Below, piece by piece: positions 48,202-59,500 of a DNA stretch of 59,500 bases (position 1 is the first letter of the stretch; each line of letters begins with the position of its first letter). Source of the stretch: Lysobacteraceae bacterium NML91-0213. Its GTDB lineage: Bacteria; Pseudomonadota; Gammaproteobacteria; Xanthomonadales; Xanthomonadaceae. The stretch is taken from positions 647,574 through 707,073 of the forward strand of contig NWQL01000001.1 in the NCBI GenBank assembly GCA_002798175.1. The letters are read 5' to 3'. The notes below the pieces were generated by a model. It was not told where the DNA came from and did no database searches. It worked only from the letters and a program-made list of their open reading frames with translations. Both the position numbers and the translations under genes were made by a program.

Positions 48202-48705
48202 ATGAGCCGACTGCCACCGCCCGGATCCGATCTCCACCGGCTGATGAGCCGCTTCCCGGCCGCGGGGCGCGTGGAGTGGATCGGCGTGCGGCCGTCGCGC
48301 GGTGCGCCGATGGACGAGGTCGAGGCCACCACCGCACGCGCCGGCGGCGGCCTCGACGGCGATCGTTACAGCGGCGGCAGCGGCAAGCGTGGGGTCACCC
48401 TTGTCCAGGCCGAGCAGCTGCCGGCAATCGCCGCGCTTGCCCGCGTGCCGGCGCTCACCCCCACGATGCTGCGGCGGAACCTGGTGGTGTCGGGGATCCC
48501 GGTGATCGCGCTCAAGGGCTGGCGCTTCCGCATCGGCGAGGTGGTGCTGGAAGGCACGGCGCCGTGCGATCCGTGCTCGCAGATGGAAACCACGCTCGGC
48601 CCTGGCGGCTACAACGCGATGCGCGGCATGGGCGGGCTGTGCGCGTGCATCGTCGAGGGCGGTGAGCTGCGCGTCGGTGACACCGTGGAGTGGATCGGCG
48701 CATGA
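48202..48705 (+). CDS. MOSC domain protein
   Basis: 167 residues. The MOSC fold carries Cys122 and Cys125 (EGTAPCDPC), the conserved cysteine region of molybdenum-cofactor sulfurase C-terminal domains. [19 protein letters not shown] at 51-69 is typical. Probably handles sulfur or N-hydroxylated compounds with Moco. Overlaps the next gene by ATGA. Confidence 0.85.
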   Translation: MSRLPPPGSDLHRLMSRFPAAGRVEWIGVRPSRGAPMDEVEATTARAGGGLDGDRYSGGSGKRGVTLVQAEQLPAIAALARVPALTPTMLRRNLVVSGIPVIALKGWRFRIGEVVLEGTAPCDPCSQMETTLGPGGYNAMRGMGGLCACIVEGGELRVGDTVEWIGA

Positions 48706-49232
48706 GCGCGCGCGGACACTGCATCCTTTCGCACGGGTTCGAGAGCGGGCCCGACGCGACCAAGGTCACCGCGCTGGCGGAGGTGGCCGAGCGCCTCGGC
48801 TGGACCCACGAACGACCGGATTACACCGACGTCGACGCGCGCCAGGAGGTCAGCCGGCTCGGCGACGTGGCCGCGCGGCTGGACCGGCTGCGGGCATGCG
48901 CGCAGGCCGCGGCGGCGCGCGGGCCGCTGGTGCTGGCCGGATCGAGCCTTGGTGCGTGGATCTCCGGCCGGGTCTCGCTGGACGTGCCGGTGGCCGGCCT
49001 GTTCCTGATGGCGCCGCCGGTCCGCATGGGCGAAGCGCCACCGCTGGAGGCCGCCGCCGTGCCGACTGCGGTCGTCCACGGCTGGGACGACGAACTGATC
49101 GCTGCCGCCGACGTGGTGGCGTGGGCGCATCCGCGCCGCGCGTGCCTGCTGCTGGTCGACGACAGCCATCGCCTGGCCGCGCACGTGGAGGCGTCGGCGG
49201 AGGCCTTCGCCCGGCTGCTGGCCGCGCTCTGA
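48702..49232 (+). CDS. small alpha/beta hydrolase
   Basis: 176 residues. [13 protein letters not shown] at the start (oxyanion side), nucleophile Ser82 in GSSLGAW, Asp129 or Asp130 in HGWDDE and His156 in DDSHRL form a catalytic triad. Similar to the YqiA/esterase-like small hydrolases. Coupled to the MOSC gene by ATGA. Confidence 0.82.
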   Translation: MSARGHCILSHGFESGPDATKVTALAEVAERLGWTHERPDYTDVDARQEVSRLGDVAARLDRLRACAQAAAARGPLVLAGSSLGAWISGRVSLDVPVAGLFLMAPPVRMGEAPPLEAAAVPTAVVHGWDDELIAAADVVAWAHPRRACLLLVDDSHRLAAHVEASAEAFARLLAAL

Positions 49233-49303
49233 CGTTCAGCGCACCGCGGGCATCACCCGCCCATCCGCGCGACAATGGCCGGCCCTTCGTGTCCGGATCG
49301 CCG

Positions 49304-51472
49304 ATGAAGTTCTTCGCCAGCTGCGCCAAGGGCCTGGAATACCTGCTTGCCGACGAGCTCGTCGCGCTGGGCTGCACGCGCGCGACCGCGGCCGTCGCCG
49401 GCGTGAACGTCGAAGGCGGGCTGGTCGACGCGCAGCGCGCGGTGCTGTGGTCGCGCCTGGCCAGCCGCGTGCTGTGGCCACTGACCGACTACGACTGCCT
49501 GGACGAGGCCGCGCTGTACGCCGGCGCGCGGGCCTTGCCGTGGCACGAGCACCTGGAGCCGGGCATGACGCTCGCCGTGGATGCGCACGTCTCCGGCGAG
49601 GCGATCACCCATGCGCGCTTCGCTGCCCAGCGGATCAAGGACGCCGTGGTCGATGCGATGCGCGAGCACGACGGCACCCGCCCGGATGTCGACCTCGAGG
49701 ATCCCGACCTGCGCCTCAGCCTCGTGGTGCGCAAGGGCCGCGCGATCCTGTCGGTCGATCTGGGTGGCGGCCCGCTGCATCGTCGTGGCTGGCGCCAGGC
49801 ACGGCACGAGGCGCCGCTGAAGGAGACGCTGGCTGCCGCGGTGCTGGCGCGCGGGGACTGGACCCGTCTGCATGCCCGGGGTGCGGCCCTGCTGGATCCG
49901 ATGTGCGGCAGCGGCACGCTGCTGATCGAAGGCGCGCTGATCGCCGCCGACGTCGCGCCCGGGCTGCAGCGCGGCGGGTCGGGGCTCGCGCCGTCGCGAT
50001 GGACCGGCTTCGACCGCGATGCCTGGCGCGCACTGCATGATGACGCCACGCAGAGGGCCGACACCGGTCTTGCCGCGCTGGCGCCGCGTTTCCTCGGCAC
50101 CGATCTCGATCCCGACGCGATCGCCGCAGCAAGGGAGAACGCGGAGCGTGCGGGCGTCGCCCATGCGCTCGAGCTGCGCGTGGCCGACCTGCGTTCGCTG
50201 CAAGCGTCCGACCTGCCGGTCACCGCGCCCCTGGACGATGCCCCCCCCGGGCTGGTGGTCGCCAACCCGCCCTACGATGCGCGCCTGGCTGCCGACCCGG
50301 CGCTGTACCGCGCGCTGGGCCAGACCCTGCAGCGCATCGCGCCCGACTGGCGGGCCAGCCTGCTATGCGGGGACGACGATCTCGCCCATGTCACCGGCCT
50401 GCGTGCACGCAAGCGCTACCGCATGTTCAACGGCGCGCTGGAGTGCAGCCTGATCGTGGTCGAGCCGATCGCGCAGGCGCCGCGCGAGGAGATCGCGCGG
50501 CCGCTGTCCGATGGCGCGCAGATGGTCGCCAACCGCCTGCGCAAGACCCTGCGCGCGACCAAGCGCTGGCGCGCGCAGGAAGGCATCACCTGCTACCGCG
50601 CCTACGACGCCGACCTGCCCGAATACGCCGCGGCGATCGATGTCTACGTGCCGGTGGATACGCCGGACGCGCCATGGCTGCACGTGCAGGAGTACGCCGC
50701 GCCTGCGGAAATCCCGGAGGAAACCACCCGTCGCCGCCTGGCCGACCTGCTGGCCGCCGCGCGCGAGGTGTTCGAGGTACCGCGCGAACGCGTGGCGGTG
50801 AAGACGCGCGCGAAAGGCAAGGGCGGCAGCAAGTACGGGCGTTTCGATGCCCGTGGCGAGTTCCTCACCGTGCGCGAGGGCGATGCCCTGCTGCGGGTGA
50901 ACCTGTTCGACTACCTCGATACCGGCCTGTTCCTCGACCACCGCCCGCTGCGTGCACGCATTGCCGACGAAGCGCCCGGCATGCGCTTCCTCAACCTGTT
51001 CTGCTACACCGGCGCGGCAACCGTGCAGGCGGCGGTGGGCGGCGCGGCACAGACCACCAGCGTCGACCTGTCGGGCACCTACCTGCAGTGGCTGGCGGAG
51101 AACCTTGCCGACAACGGCATCGGTGGCCCGTTGCACCGGCTGGTGCAGGCCGACGCACTGGCGTGGCTGGAGGCCGAGCGCGGCGAGTACGACCTGGTGT
51201 TCTGCGATCCGCCGACGTTCTCCAACTCGGCGCGCGCCGAGGATTTCGACATCCAGCGCGAACACGTGCGCCTGCTGAAGGCGGCCGTTGCGCGCCTGGC
51301 GTTGGACGGCGTGCTGTACTTCAGCAACAACTTCCGCCGTTTCCGGCTGGATGCGGACGCGGTGGCGGCGTTCGCCGAGTGCGAGGAAATCAGCGCGGAG
51401 ACGATCCCGCCGGACTTCGCGCGCAACCCGCGCATCCATCGCGCGTGGCGGCTGCGCCGGCGCCTGCAATAG
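49304..51472 (+). CDS. rlmKL: bifunctional 23S rRNA methyltransferase RlmKL (m2G2445 / m7G2069)
   Basis: 722 residues. THUMP domain (about 45-155), RlmL methyltransferase with DPMCGSGT (198-205) and NPPYD (321-325), then RlmK with [10 protein letters not shown] (563 on) and DPPTFSNS (635-642). It modifies G2445 and G2069 of 23S rRNA. A GACAAT at 49271-49276 lies 27 nt before ATG 49304 as a -10 candidate. Confidence 0.94.
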   Translation: MKFFASCAKGLEYLLADELVALGCTRATAAVAGVNVEGGLVDAQRAVLWSRLASRVLWPLTDYDCLDEAALYAGARALPWHEHLEPGMTLAVDAHVSGEAITHARFAAQRIKDAVVDAMREHDGTRPDVDLEDPDLRLSLVVRKGRAILSVDLGGGPLHRRGWRQARHEAPLKETLAAAVLARGDWTRLHARGAALLDPMCGSGTLLIEGALIAADVAPGLQRGGSGLAPSRWTGFDRDAWRALHDDATQRADTGLAALAPRFLGTDLDPDAIAAARENAERAGVAHALELRVADLRSLQASDLPVTAPLDDAPPGLVVANPPYDARLAADPALYRALGQTLQRIAPDWRASLLCGDDDLAHVTGLRARKRYRMFNGALECSLIVVEPIAQAPREEIARPLSDGAQMVANRLRKTLRATKRWRAQEGITCYRAYDADLPEYAAAIDVYVPVDTPDAPWLHVQEYAAPAEIPEETTRRRLADLLAAAREVFEVPRERVAVKTRAKGKGGSKYGRFDARGEFLTVREGDALLRVNLFDYLDTGLFLDHRPLRARIADEAPGMRFLNLFCYTGAATVQAAVGGAAQTTSVDLSGTYLQWLAENLADNGIGGPLHRLVQADALAWLEAERGEYDLVFCDPPTFSNSARAEDFDIQREHVRLLKAAVARLALDGVLYFSNNFRRFRLDADAVAAFAECEEISAETIPPDFARNPRIHRAWRLRRRLQ

Positions 51473-51480
51473 AGCGGTGC

Positions 51481-51511
51481 GACCTGTCTCCCGGGCGGCG
51501 GGAGACAGGTC
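51481..51511. terminator. strong hairpin between rlmKL and the aminotransferase gene
   Basis: GACCTGTCTCCCG (51481-51493) and CGGGAGACAGGTC (51499-51511): 13-bp perfect stem, 5-nt loop, 8 nt after the rlmKL stop and 10 nt before the end of the converging aminotransferase gene. No U-run on either side. Confidence 0.6.
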
Positions 51512-51521
51512 ATGCGCTTCG

Positions 51522-53018
51522 TCAGGTTGCCGTCGCCCCGCTGCGGCGCGGGCCGTCGCGCAGCGCACGACCGACCATCGACACCAGCAGGTCGAGCTCG
51601 TCTTCGCCGATGGCGAAGTGCGGGGTGAAGCGCAGCGAATTGGCGCCGCCGTGGATCACGCCGATGCCGCGCTCGCGCAGCCACTCCTCGGTGGAGCCGG
51701 CGCCATAGCACTTGAACTCCGGCGCCAGCTCGCAGGAGAACAGCAGGCCCGTGCCCTGCACCCTGGTGATCAGCCCGCCGAGCTCACCCTTCAGCGCCTC
51801 GAGCTTCGCCACCGCCTGTTCGCCGGCCCTGCGGATGTTGGCGCGCAGCTCCGGGGTGATCGCGCCGAGCATGGCGCTGGCGACATCGAGCGCGCGCGGG
51901 TTGGCGGTCATCGTGTTGCCGTAGACGCCGCTGCGGTAGAGCTCCGCCGAGGCCTGGTTCACCGCCAGCACCGACAGCGGGTACTGGCCCGCGTTGAGCG
52001 CCTTGGAATAGGTCTCCATGTCCGGGATTTCGGCATCGCCGAAGCCCGGATAGTCGACGATCGACAGCACGCCATGCGCGCGCAGGCCGGCCTGGATCGA
52101 ATCCACCAGCAGCAGGCCGCCGTGTTCGCGGGTCAGGCGGCGCGCGGCGTCGTAGAACGCGCGCGGCAGGGCGCGGCCGGGGTCGCCTTCGCCCATCACC
52201 GGCTCCAGGAACACCGCCTCGATGAACCAGCCGTTGGCGGCGGCGTCGGCGAACGCGCGTTCCAGCGCGGCGACGTCATAGGGCTCGACCGCGATCAGCG
52301 AATCCTCGCCACGGAAGCTGGCCAGGTGCTGCAGGTAGGTCCTGCGGGTGGAATCGGAATACAGCGCCGGGCGCTCGGTGCGGCCGTGGAAGCTGCCCTT
52401 GACCACCACGCGCTTGACGGTGGCGCCGGCATGGCGCGCGCCCGGATCGGTCTGCAGCTTGGTGTTGATGTCGGCGATGCGCGCGGCCAGGCCCACTGAT
52501 TCCGAGCCGGAATTCAGGCACAGGAAGGCGGCGAACGGGCAGTCGCCACGGGTATGGCCGATCTCGGCGCGCACCGCGCGCTCGAAGCGCAGCTGCGCCA
52601 GGCTCGGGGTCATGATGTTGGCCATCGGCTGCGGACGCGCCATCGCCTCCAGCACCGCGTCCGGGGTGTGGCCAAGGCCGAGCATGCCGTAGCCGCCGGA
52701 ATCGTGGATCACCGCACCCTTGAGGGTGACGATCCACGGGCCATGCGCGGCGAGTGCCACGTACGGGTTCACGCCATCCACCGGATAGAAATTCACGAAG
52801 CCGGCCTGCACCGCCTGGATCTGCGCGTCCTCGTCGAGGTCGAGCAGGTCGGCGAATTCGTCGCGCACGCGCAGGTAGGCCTCGACCGCGTTCACTGCGG
52901 CCTGCTGCAGGCCGGCATCCTCGGCGAAGCGGGCGAGGGTGGCGTCGTCGAGGCCGGGGGTGCGGCGGTGGCCGCCATGCGCGCGCAGCGGGGCGAGGAT
53001 CTCGGGAATGCTGGCCAT
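51522..53018 (-). CDS. class III PLP-dependent aminotransferase
   Basis: 498 residues. NSGSESVGLAARIAD (phosphate/ligand region), FLEPVMGEGD, and the PLP lysine Lys339 in METYSKALNAGQYP. The group includes omega-amino acid and lysine aminotransferases. ATG 53018 has AGGAGG 5 nt upstream. Divergent from an Lrp/AsnC regulator with an operator-like palindrome between, suggesting control by an amino acid. Substrate unknown. Confidence 0.87.
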   Translation of the reverse strand: MASIPEILAPLRAHGGHRRTPGLDDATLARFAEDAGLQQAAVNAVEAYLRVRDEFADLLDLDEDAQIQAVQAGFVNFYPVDGVNPYVALAAHGPWIVTLKGAVIHDSGGYGMLGLGHTPDAVLEAMARPQPMANIMTPSLAQLRFERAVRAEIGHTRGDCPFAAFLCLNSGSESVGLAARIADINTKLQTDPGARHAGATVKRVVVKGSFHGRTERPALYSDSTRRTYLQHLASFRGEDSLIAVEPYDVAALERAFADAAANGWFIEAVFLEPVMGEGDPGRALPRAFYDAARRLTREHGGLLLVDSIQAGLRAHGVLSIVDYPGFGDAEIPDMETYSKALNAGQYPLSVLAVNQASAELYRSGVYGNTMTANPRALDVASAMLGAITPELRANIRRAGEQAVAKLEALKGELGGLITRVQGTGLLFSCELAPEFKCYGAGSTEEWLRERGIGVIHGGANSLRFTPHFAIGEDELDLLVSMVGRALRDGPRRSGATAT

Positions 53019-53082
53019 GAGGCCTCCTGTCGTGAACGTCGCCTTCATTATTGGCGACTGGATCGTCGATCAACAGACCGGA

Positions 53083-53121
53083 TTCGGACGAAAATCAGGC
53101 AATATTCGTCGTAACGACGAA
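53083..53121. promoter_or_regulatory. candidate operators for the Lrp-type regulator
   Basis: TTCGTCGTAACGACGAA (53105-53121) is a perfect 7-3-7 inverted repeat; TTCGGACGAA (53083-53092) repeats the outer TTCG/CGAA about 25 bp away. Both lie in the 117-nt divergent gap. Confidence 0.7.
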
Positions 53122-53135
53122 AACCGGGTTTGCAT

Positions 53136-53567
53136 ATGAAGCTTTCCGAAGGCGACCGCCGCCTGTTGTCGGTCCTGCGCGAGAACGCGCGCGCCTCGAC
53201 GGCCGAGATCGCGCGGCGGCTGGACACGTCGCGCACCACGGTGCACAGCCGCATCGAACGCCTCGAGCGCCAGGGTGTCATTGCCGGCTACACCGTGCGC
53301 ATGGGTCGCGACGCCGAACGCGGGCATATCCGCGCGCACATCATGATCACCGTGGCGCCCAAGCAGATGCCCGCCGTGGTCGAGGCGCTGCATGCGATGC
53401 CGGAGTTGCGCGCGCTGCATTCGGTCAGCGGCCCGTTCGACCTGGTGGCGCTGGCGGTGGCGCCGGGCGTGGAGGCGATGGATGCGCTGACCGACCGCAT
53501 TGGCGCGCTGGATGGGGTCGATCGCACCACCTCGTCGATCGTGCTGTCGGCGAAGTTCGAAAGATAG
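53136..53567 (+). CDS. Lrp/AsnC-family transcriptional regulator
   Basis: 143 residues. N-terminal HTH (ASTAEIARRLDTSRTTVHSR, about 21-40) and C-terminal RAM ligand domain (about 70-143). ATG 53136 is used; a TTG two codons earlier is possible. Divergent from the class III aminotransferase, the usual arrangement for a local, amino acid-responsive regulator and its target. Confidence 0.9.
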   Translation: MKLSEGDRRLLSVLRENARASTAEIARRLDTSRTTVHSRIERLERQGVIAGYTVRMGRDAERGHIRAHIMITVAPKQMPAVVEALHAMPELRALHSVSGPFDLVALAVAPGVEAMDALTDRIGALDGVDRTTSSIVLSAKFER

Positions 53568-53605
53568 GCCTCGCGCTCGCAGGCTGAGCCCCACCGCACC
53601 GCACC

Positions 53606-53611
53606 TACAAT
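53606..53611 (+). promoter_or_regulatory. TACAAT -10-like element of queA
   Basis: TACAAT ends 28 nt before the proposed TTG start of queA. The ATG at 53610 lies inside it and is therefore not favoured as start codon. Confidence 0.45.
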
Positions 53612-53639
53612 GACGCCCCGTTTCCACGCCGTCCCCGCC

Positions 53640-55927
<2,288 letters not shown>

Positions 55928-56013
55928 GCCGCGGGCCCGCCGGCGTCCCGCGCCGCCTCCGGCCGCGTGGCATAATCGCCCGCTGTCTTTGCCGAACCCA
56001 TACGGACCCGACG

Positions 56014-56352
56014 ATGAACCTGCTGGATTTCGTGATTGCTCCCGCCTATGCCGCCGCCCCGGCGCCGGCCGCGCCGAGCATGCTGTCGACGCTGATGTTC
56101 CCGATCATCCTGATCGCGATCATGTACTTCCTGATGATCCGCCCGCAGATGAAGCGTGCGAAGGAACACCGCAACATGCTCGAGAAGCTGGCGATCGGCG
56201 ACGAGGTCATCACCGGTGGCGGCATCGCCGGCACCGTGCGCCAGATCGGCGAGAGCTTCGTCACCGTGGAAATCTCCAACGGCGTCGAGATCCGCGTGCA
56301 GAAGGGTTCAATCGGCACCGTGCTGCCCAAGGGCACCCTCAAGGCCGCCTGA
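56014..56352 (+). CDS. yajC: preprotein translocase subunit YajC
   Basis: 112 residues, one membrane helix (about 24-42), MIRPQMKRAKEH and the beta-rich IGDEVITGGGIAGTV segment. Associates with SecDF-YidC. CATAAT at 55971-55976 could be a -10. Confidence 0.94.
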   Translation: MNLLDFVIAPAYAAAPAPAAPSMLSTLMFPIILIAIMYFLMIRPQMKRAKEHRNMLEKLAIGDEVITGGGIAGTVRQIGESFVTVEISNGVEIRVQKGSIGTVLPKGTLKAA

Positions 56353-56418
56353 CCCGAAGCTGCAGGACCTGCCGGGGCTGACGCAGTTCCCCGACGCGAT
56401 TCCCGCACGGCACCAACT

Positions 56419-56459
56419 CCCCCCTTCCCGCCGCCGGGAGAGGGCACGGGGTGAGGGCA
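56419..56459. repeat. REP-like intergenic palindrome
   Basis: CCCCCCTTCCCG, CCGCCGGGAGAGGGCACGGG and GTGAGGGCA in order: the arms CCTTCCCG/CGGGAGAGG pair, followed by GGGGTGAGGG, a pattern common between genes in proteobacteria. It lies in the yajC-secD gap. Confidence 0.5.
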
Positions 56460-56499
56460 CGAACGCGCGCCCCGTCCCAATCCACATACGGCACCTGCA

Positions 56500-58350
56500 A
56501 TGCTCGAATTTCCCCGCTGGAAATACGCCCTCATCCTTCTTGTGGTGTTCGTGGCGTCGCTGTACGCACTGCCCAACATCTATCCGCAGGATCCCTCGGT
56601 CCAGATCAGCGCCACCCGTGGCGTGGCGGTGGACGATGCGCTGCGTGCCCGGGTCGAGTCGGTGCTGGCCGATGCCGGCGTGGAGGCGAAGGAAGTCGAG
56701 CTCGATGCGCAGGCCGGCAACATGCTGGTCCGCCTGGGGGACCTCGAGGCGCAGACCCGGGCCTCCGACGCGCTGCGCAACGCGCTGGGCGAGGACTACG
56801 TGGTCGCGCTCAACCTCGCCTCGACCGTGCCGGACTGGCTGACGCGCATCAATGCCAAGCCGATGCAGCTCGGCCTCGACCTGCAGGGTGGCGTGCACTT
56901 CGTGATGCAGGTCGACCAGCAGGCCGCGCTGGAGCGGCGCCTGGACGCCTACGCGGAGGAAGCGCGCGCGATCCTGCGCGACAACCGCATCCGCTACCAG
57001 TCGGTGGACCGCCGCGCCGATGGCTCGATCGTCGCTGTACTGGAGTCCGAGGCCGATGCGGCCCGCGCCAACACCCTGCTGGCGGCAAACCAGCCGACCC
57101 TGATCCGCAGCGTCAGCGGCGGCCGCATCACGATGCGCGTGCCGGAATCGGAGCTGCAGCAGATTTCCGCCGACGCCATCGACCAGAACATCACCACGCT
57201 GCGCAACCGCATCGACGAGATCGGCGTGTCCGAGCCGGTGATCCAGCGCCAGGGCACCGACCGCGTGGTCGTGCAGCTCCCGGGCGTGCAGGACACCGCC
57301 GAGGCCAAGCGCATGATAGGCGCCACCGCGACGCTGGCCTATTACGCGGTGGTCGAAGGCGATGCTTTCGAGGCACAGCGCACCGGCATCGTGCCGCCGG
57401 GTTCGCGCCTCTACACCGATCGCCGCACCGGCGGCCCGGTGCTGCTGAGCCGCCGCGTGATCGCCACCGGCGAGGAAATGGTGAGCGCGCAGTCCGCCTA
57501 CGACGAGAACGGCATGCCGGCGGTGAGCGTCACCCTCAATGCGGCCGCCGGCAAGCGCATGTTCGATTTCACCAGCGCCAACGTGGGCAAGCCGATGGCG
57601 GTGGTCTACGTCGAGCGGGTGCCGCAGGTGCGGGTGGTTGACGGCGAGGAAGTGCGCAGCTTCCGCGTCAGCGAGGAAGTGATCTCGGTGGCCAACGTCA
57701 ACGGCGTGTTCGGCCGCCAGTTCCAGACCACCGGCCTGGAGAAGCAGGAAGCCGACGATCTCGCGCGCCTGCTGCGTTCGGGCTCGCTGGCCGCGCCGAT
57801 GGATTTCGTCGAGGAGCGCATCATCGGCCCCAGCCTGGGCAAGGAGAACGTCGAGCGCGGTGTCACCGCGGTGGCCTACGCGTTCCTGTTCACCCTGTTC
57901 TTCTTCATGCTGTATTACCGCATGTTCGGCCTGATCACCTCGGTCGCGCTGCTGCTGAACCTGATCATCGTGCTGGCGGTGATGTCGATCTTCGGCGCCA
58001 CGATGACGCTGCCCGGCTTCGCCGGCCTGGCGTTGTCGATCGGCCTGTCGGTCGACGCCAACGTGCTGATCAACGAGCGCATACGCGAGGAACTGCGGGC
58101 GGGGGTACCGCCCAAGGCCGCGATCGCGATCGGCTACGACAAGGCTTCCACCTCGATCTTCGACGCCAACGTCACCGGCATCCTCGCGGGCGTGGCCCTG
58201 TATGCGTTCGGCACCGGCCCGCTGCGCGGGTTCGCGATCACCCTGGTGGTCGGCATCCTGGCGTCGATGTTCACCGCGCTCACCGTGACCCGTGGCATCG
58301 CCACGCTGATCTACGCGCGGCGCAAGAACCTGAAGACCCTGGCGATCTGA
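56500..58350 (+). CDS. secD: protein-export membrane protein SecD
   Basis: 616 residues. N-terminal helix (about 7-25), large periplasmic P1 domain with GLDLQGGVHFVMQVD and the dual repeat, then five helices from about 455 with LALSIGLSVDANVLINERIR. Uses the proton gradient to assist late steps of Sec export. 9 nt before secF. Confidence 0.96.
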   Translation: MLEFPRWKYALILLVVFVASLYALPNIYPQDPSVQISATRGVAVDDALRARVESVLADAGVEAKEVELDAQAGNMLVRLGDLEAQTRASDALRNALGEDYVVALNLASTVPDWLTRINAKPMQLGLDLQGGVHFVMQVDQQAALERRLDAYAEEARAILRDNRIRYQSVDRRADGSIVAVLESEADAARANTLLAANQPTLIRSVSGGRITMRVPESELQQISADAIDQNITTLRNRIDEIGVSEPVIQRQGTDRVVVQLPGVQDTAEAKRMIGATATLAYYAVVEGDAFEAQRTGIVPPGSRLYTDRRTGGPVLLSRRVIATGEEMVSAQSAYDENGMPAVSVTLNAAAGKRMFDFTSANVGKPMAVVYVERVPQVRVVDGEEVRSFRVSEEVISVANVNGVFGRQFQTTGLEKQEADDLARLLRSGSLAAPMDFVEERIIGPSLGKENVERGVTAVAYAFLFTLFFFMLYYRMFGLITSVALLLNLIIVLAVMSIFGATMTLPGFAGLALSIGLSVDANVLINERIREELRAGVPPKAAIAIGYDKASTSIFDANVTGILAGVALYAFGTGPLRGFAITLVVGILASMFTALTVTRGIATLIYARRKNLKTLAI

Positions 58351-58359
58351 CGGGAACCC

Positions 58360-59331
58360 ATGACCATGAAAATCTTCCCGCTCTCGCTGATCCCCTACGA
58401 CACCCGCATCGACTTCATGCGCGTGCGCCTGATCGCGGTCATGATCGGCGCCGTGCTGCTGCTGTCCTCGATCGCGGTCATCGCGCTCAACGGTTACAAC
58501 TTCGCGCTGGACTTCACCGGCGGTACCGCCATCACGCTGCGCTACGAGCAGCCGGCCGACATCGAGGCGGTGCGTTCGCGGCTGGCCGACAGCGGGCACG
58601 CCAACGCGCAGGTGCAGGCCTTCGGTGCAGGCACCGACGTGCTGGTGCGCCTGCAGGCCGAGGGTGAGCAGCTGTCGGTCGACGGGAACACCGGCCTGGT
58701 GCAGGAGGTCCGCGAGACCGCCAGCCTGCCGGGTAACCCGGCCACGGTGCTCAGCAGCGAGTCGATCGGCTCGCAGGTTTCGGCCGAGCTCGCCGAACGT
58801 GCGGTCGAGGCGGCGATCTTCGTGCTCGTCGGGTTCCTGATCTACATCGGCTTCCGCTTCGAGTGGAAGTTCGCGGTGGTGGCCAGCGCGACCACGCTGT
58901 TCGACGTGCTGGTGGTGGCGGCGTTCTTCTCGCTGACCGGGCGCGAATTCGACCTCACCGTGCTGGCCGGCCTGCTGTCGGTGATGGGCTTCTCGATCAA
59001 CGACAAGATCATCGTGTTCGACCGCGTGCGCGAGAATTTCCGCAGCATGCGCGCCGACCCGCTGGAGATCTTCAACCGATCGATCAACCAGACGCTGTCG
59101 CGCACGATCATCACCTCGACGGTGTTCTTCCTGTCGGTTGCCGCGCTGTATCTGTATGGCGGCGGCTCGCTGGAAGGGCTGGCGTTGACGCAGATGGGTG
59201 GTGCGGTGGTCGGCACGCTGTCGTCGATCCTGCTGGCCTGCCCGCTGCTGACCGTCGGATTCCTCAAGGTCACCAAGCAGGACCTGCTGCCCAAGGCGCG
59301 CGACGAGGCGGCGCTCGCGCGTCGGCCCTGA
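58360..59331 (+). CDS. secF: protein-export membrane protein SecF
   Basis: 323 residues. N-terminal helix, periplasmic NFALDFTGGTAI segment, and five C-terminal helices with LLSVMGFSINDKIIVFDRVR. Partner of SecD. Ends 23 nt before a strong terminator, so it closes the operon. Confidence 0.96.
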   Translation: MTMKIFPLSLIPYDTRIDFMRVRLIAVMIGAVLLLSSIAVIALNGYNFALDFTGGTAITLRYEQPADIEAVRSRLADSGHANAQVQAFGAGTDVLVRLQAEGEQLSVDGNTGLVQEVRETASLPGNPATVLSSESIGSQVSAELAERAVEAAIFVLVGFLIYIGFRFEWKFAVVASATTLFDVLVVAAFFSLTGREFDLTVLAGLLSVMGFSINDKIIVFDRVRENFRSMRADPLEIFNRSINQTLSRTIITSTVFFLSVAALYLYGGGSLEGLALTQMGGAVVGTLSSILLACPLLTVGFLKVTKQDLLPKARDEAALARRP

Positions 59332-59354
59332 CTGGCGGTCGGCTCCAAATGAAG

Positions 59355-59383
59355 AGACCGCGCTCCGGCGCGGTCTTTTTTTT
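59355..59383 (+). terminator. rho-independent terminator after secF
   Basis: AGACCGCGC (59355-59363) and GCGCGGTCT (59368-59376) with a TCCG loop, followed by a run of eight T (59376-59383). Confidence 0.93.
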
Positions 59384-59386
59384 GGT

Positions 59387-59500
59387 TCATCGCGTATTAC
59401 CGGGGAAGGCTGCGCGGATCTTCAGGAAGAAGTACTCCTGATCGCGGTAGCCGTAGGCCCGGCGCTTGATGACCTTGATGGTGTTGTTGATGCCTTCGAC
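59387..59500 (-). mobile_element. C-terminal end of an ISL3-family transposase, runs off the window
   Basis: 37 residues read leftward from the window edge to a TGA at 59387. The segment INNTIKVIKRRAYGYRDQEY is the conserved C-terminus of ISL3/IS204/IS1096-type transposases. The stop is only 4 nt from the T-run of the secF terminator, so the right end of the element must lie within or close to that terminator. Whether the copy is complete cannot be seen. Confidence 0.8.

Overview
High-GC (near 70 percent) chromosome from a gammaproteobacterium of the Xanthomonadaceae/Lysobacteraceae (Luteimonas, Lysobacter or Xanthomonas relatives). The assignment rests on gene content read from the sequence: a lexA2-imuA-imuB-dnaE2 mutagenesis cassette behind a Xanthomonas-type LexA2 box, a FabR/DesT-like repressor divergent from a desC-desB desaturase pair, an angiotensin-converting-enzyme-like M2 dipeptidase lipoprotein, and the family's short ATGA-type gene overlaps. 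Coding density is very high and almost all genes look intact.

Layout. 1-7.7 kb: acyl-CoA metabolism (enoyl-CoA hydratase, a probable enoyl-CoA isomerase), a periplasmic FKBP, DUF1289/Nudix/sulfurtransferase genes, and the desaturase locus with its repressor. 7.7-11.7 kb: an amidohydrolase preceded by a 16-bp tandem repeat, then a coupled DUF763 and GIY-YIG-like pair followed by a histone-tail-like protein. 11.7-18.6 kb: a Doc toxin remnant abutting the SOS-controlled lexA-imuA-imuB-dnaE2-alkB cassette. 18.6-20.2 kb: an FMN reductase and about 0.85 kb of non-coding DNA with tandem repeats and two related large inverted-repeat elements. 20.2-28.1 kb: gcvP under a tandem glycine riboswitch, an MFS pump, the M2 dipeptidase, a YrbL-like kinase and an orphan HEXXH protein. 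28.1-30.8 kb: GNAT-minC-minD-minE. 30.9-36.3 kb: a NarL-type two-component pair, an SRPBCC protein, a DUF423 protein, an AlkA-like glycosylase and a VanY-like peptidase. 36.3-38.4 kb: a compact operon of an SPFH protein, small membrane protein, ribbon-helix-helix regulator, DUF4177 and DUF3887 proteins, with a promoter/operator that can be read base by base. 38.4-53.6 kb: purT, a LysM/lysozyme-like protein with a lipoprotein, the PAP2-bpt-phosphodiesterase operon, an EF-hand protein, a membrane-fused sigma factor, tesB, ampD, MOSC, rlmKL, and a class III aminotransferase divergent from an Lrp-type regulator. 53.6-59.4 kb: queA-tgt-yajC-secD-secF with a strong terminator, followed by the tail of an ISL3-family transposase at the window edge.

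I found no CRISPR array, tRNA or rRNA. The observations most worth follow-up are the SPFH/RHH operon with its operator placed between -35 and -10, the DUF763/GIY-YIG pair beside the SOS cassette, the LysM-enzyme/lipoprotein pair, the two families of non-coding repeats, and the recurrent TACAAT element at fixed distance from several start codons.
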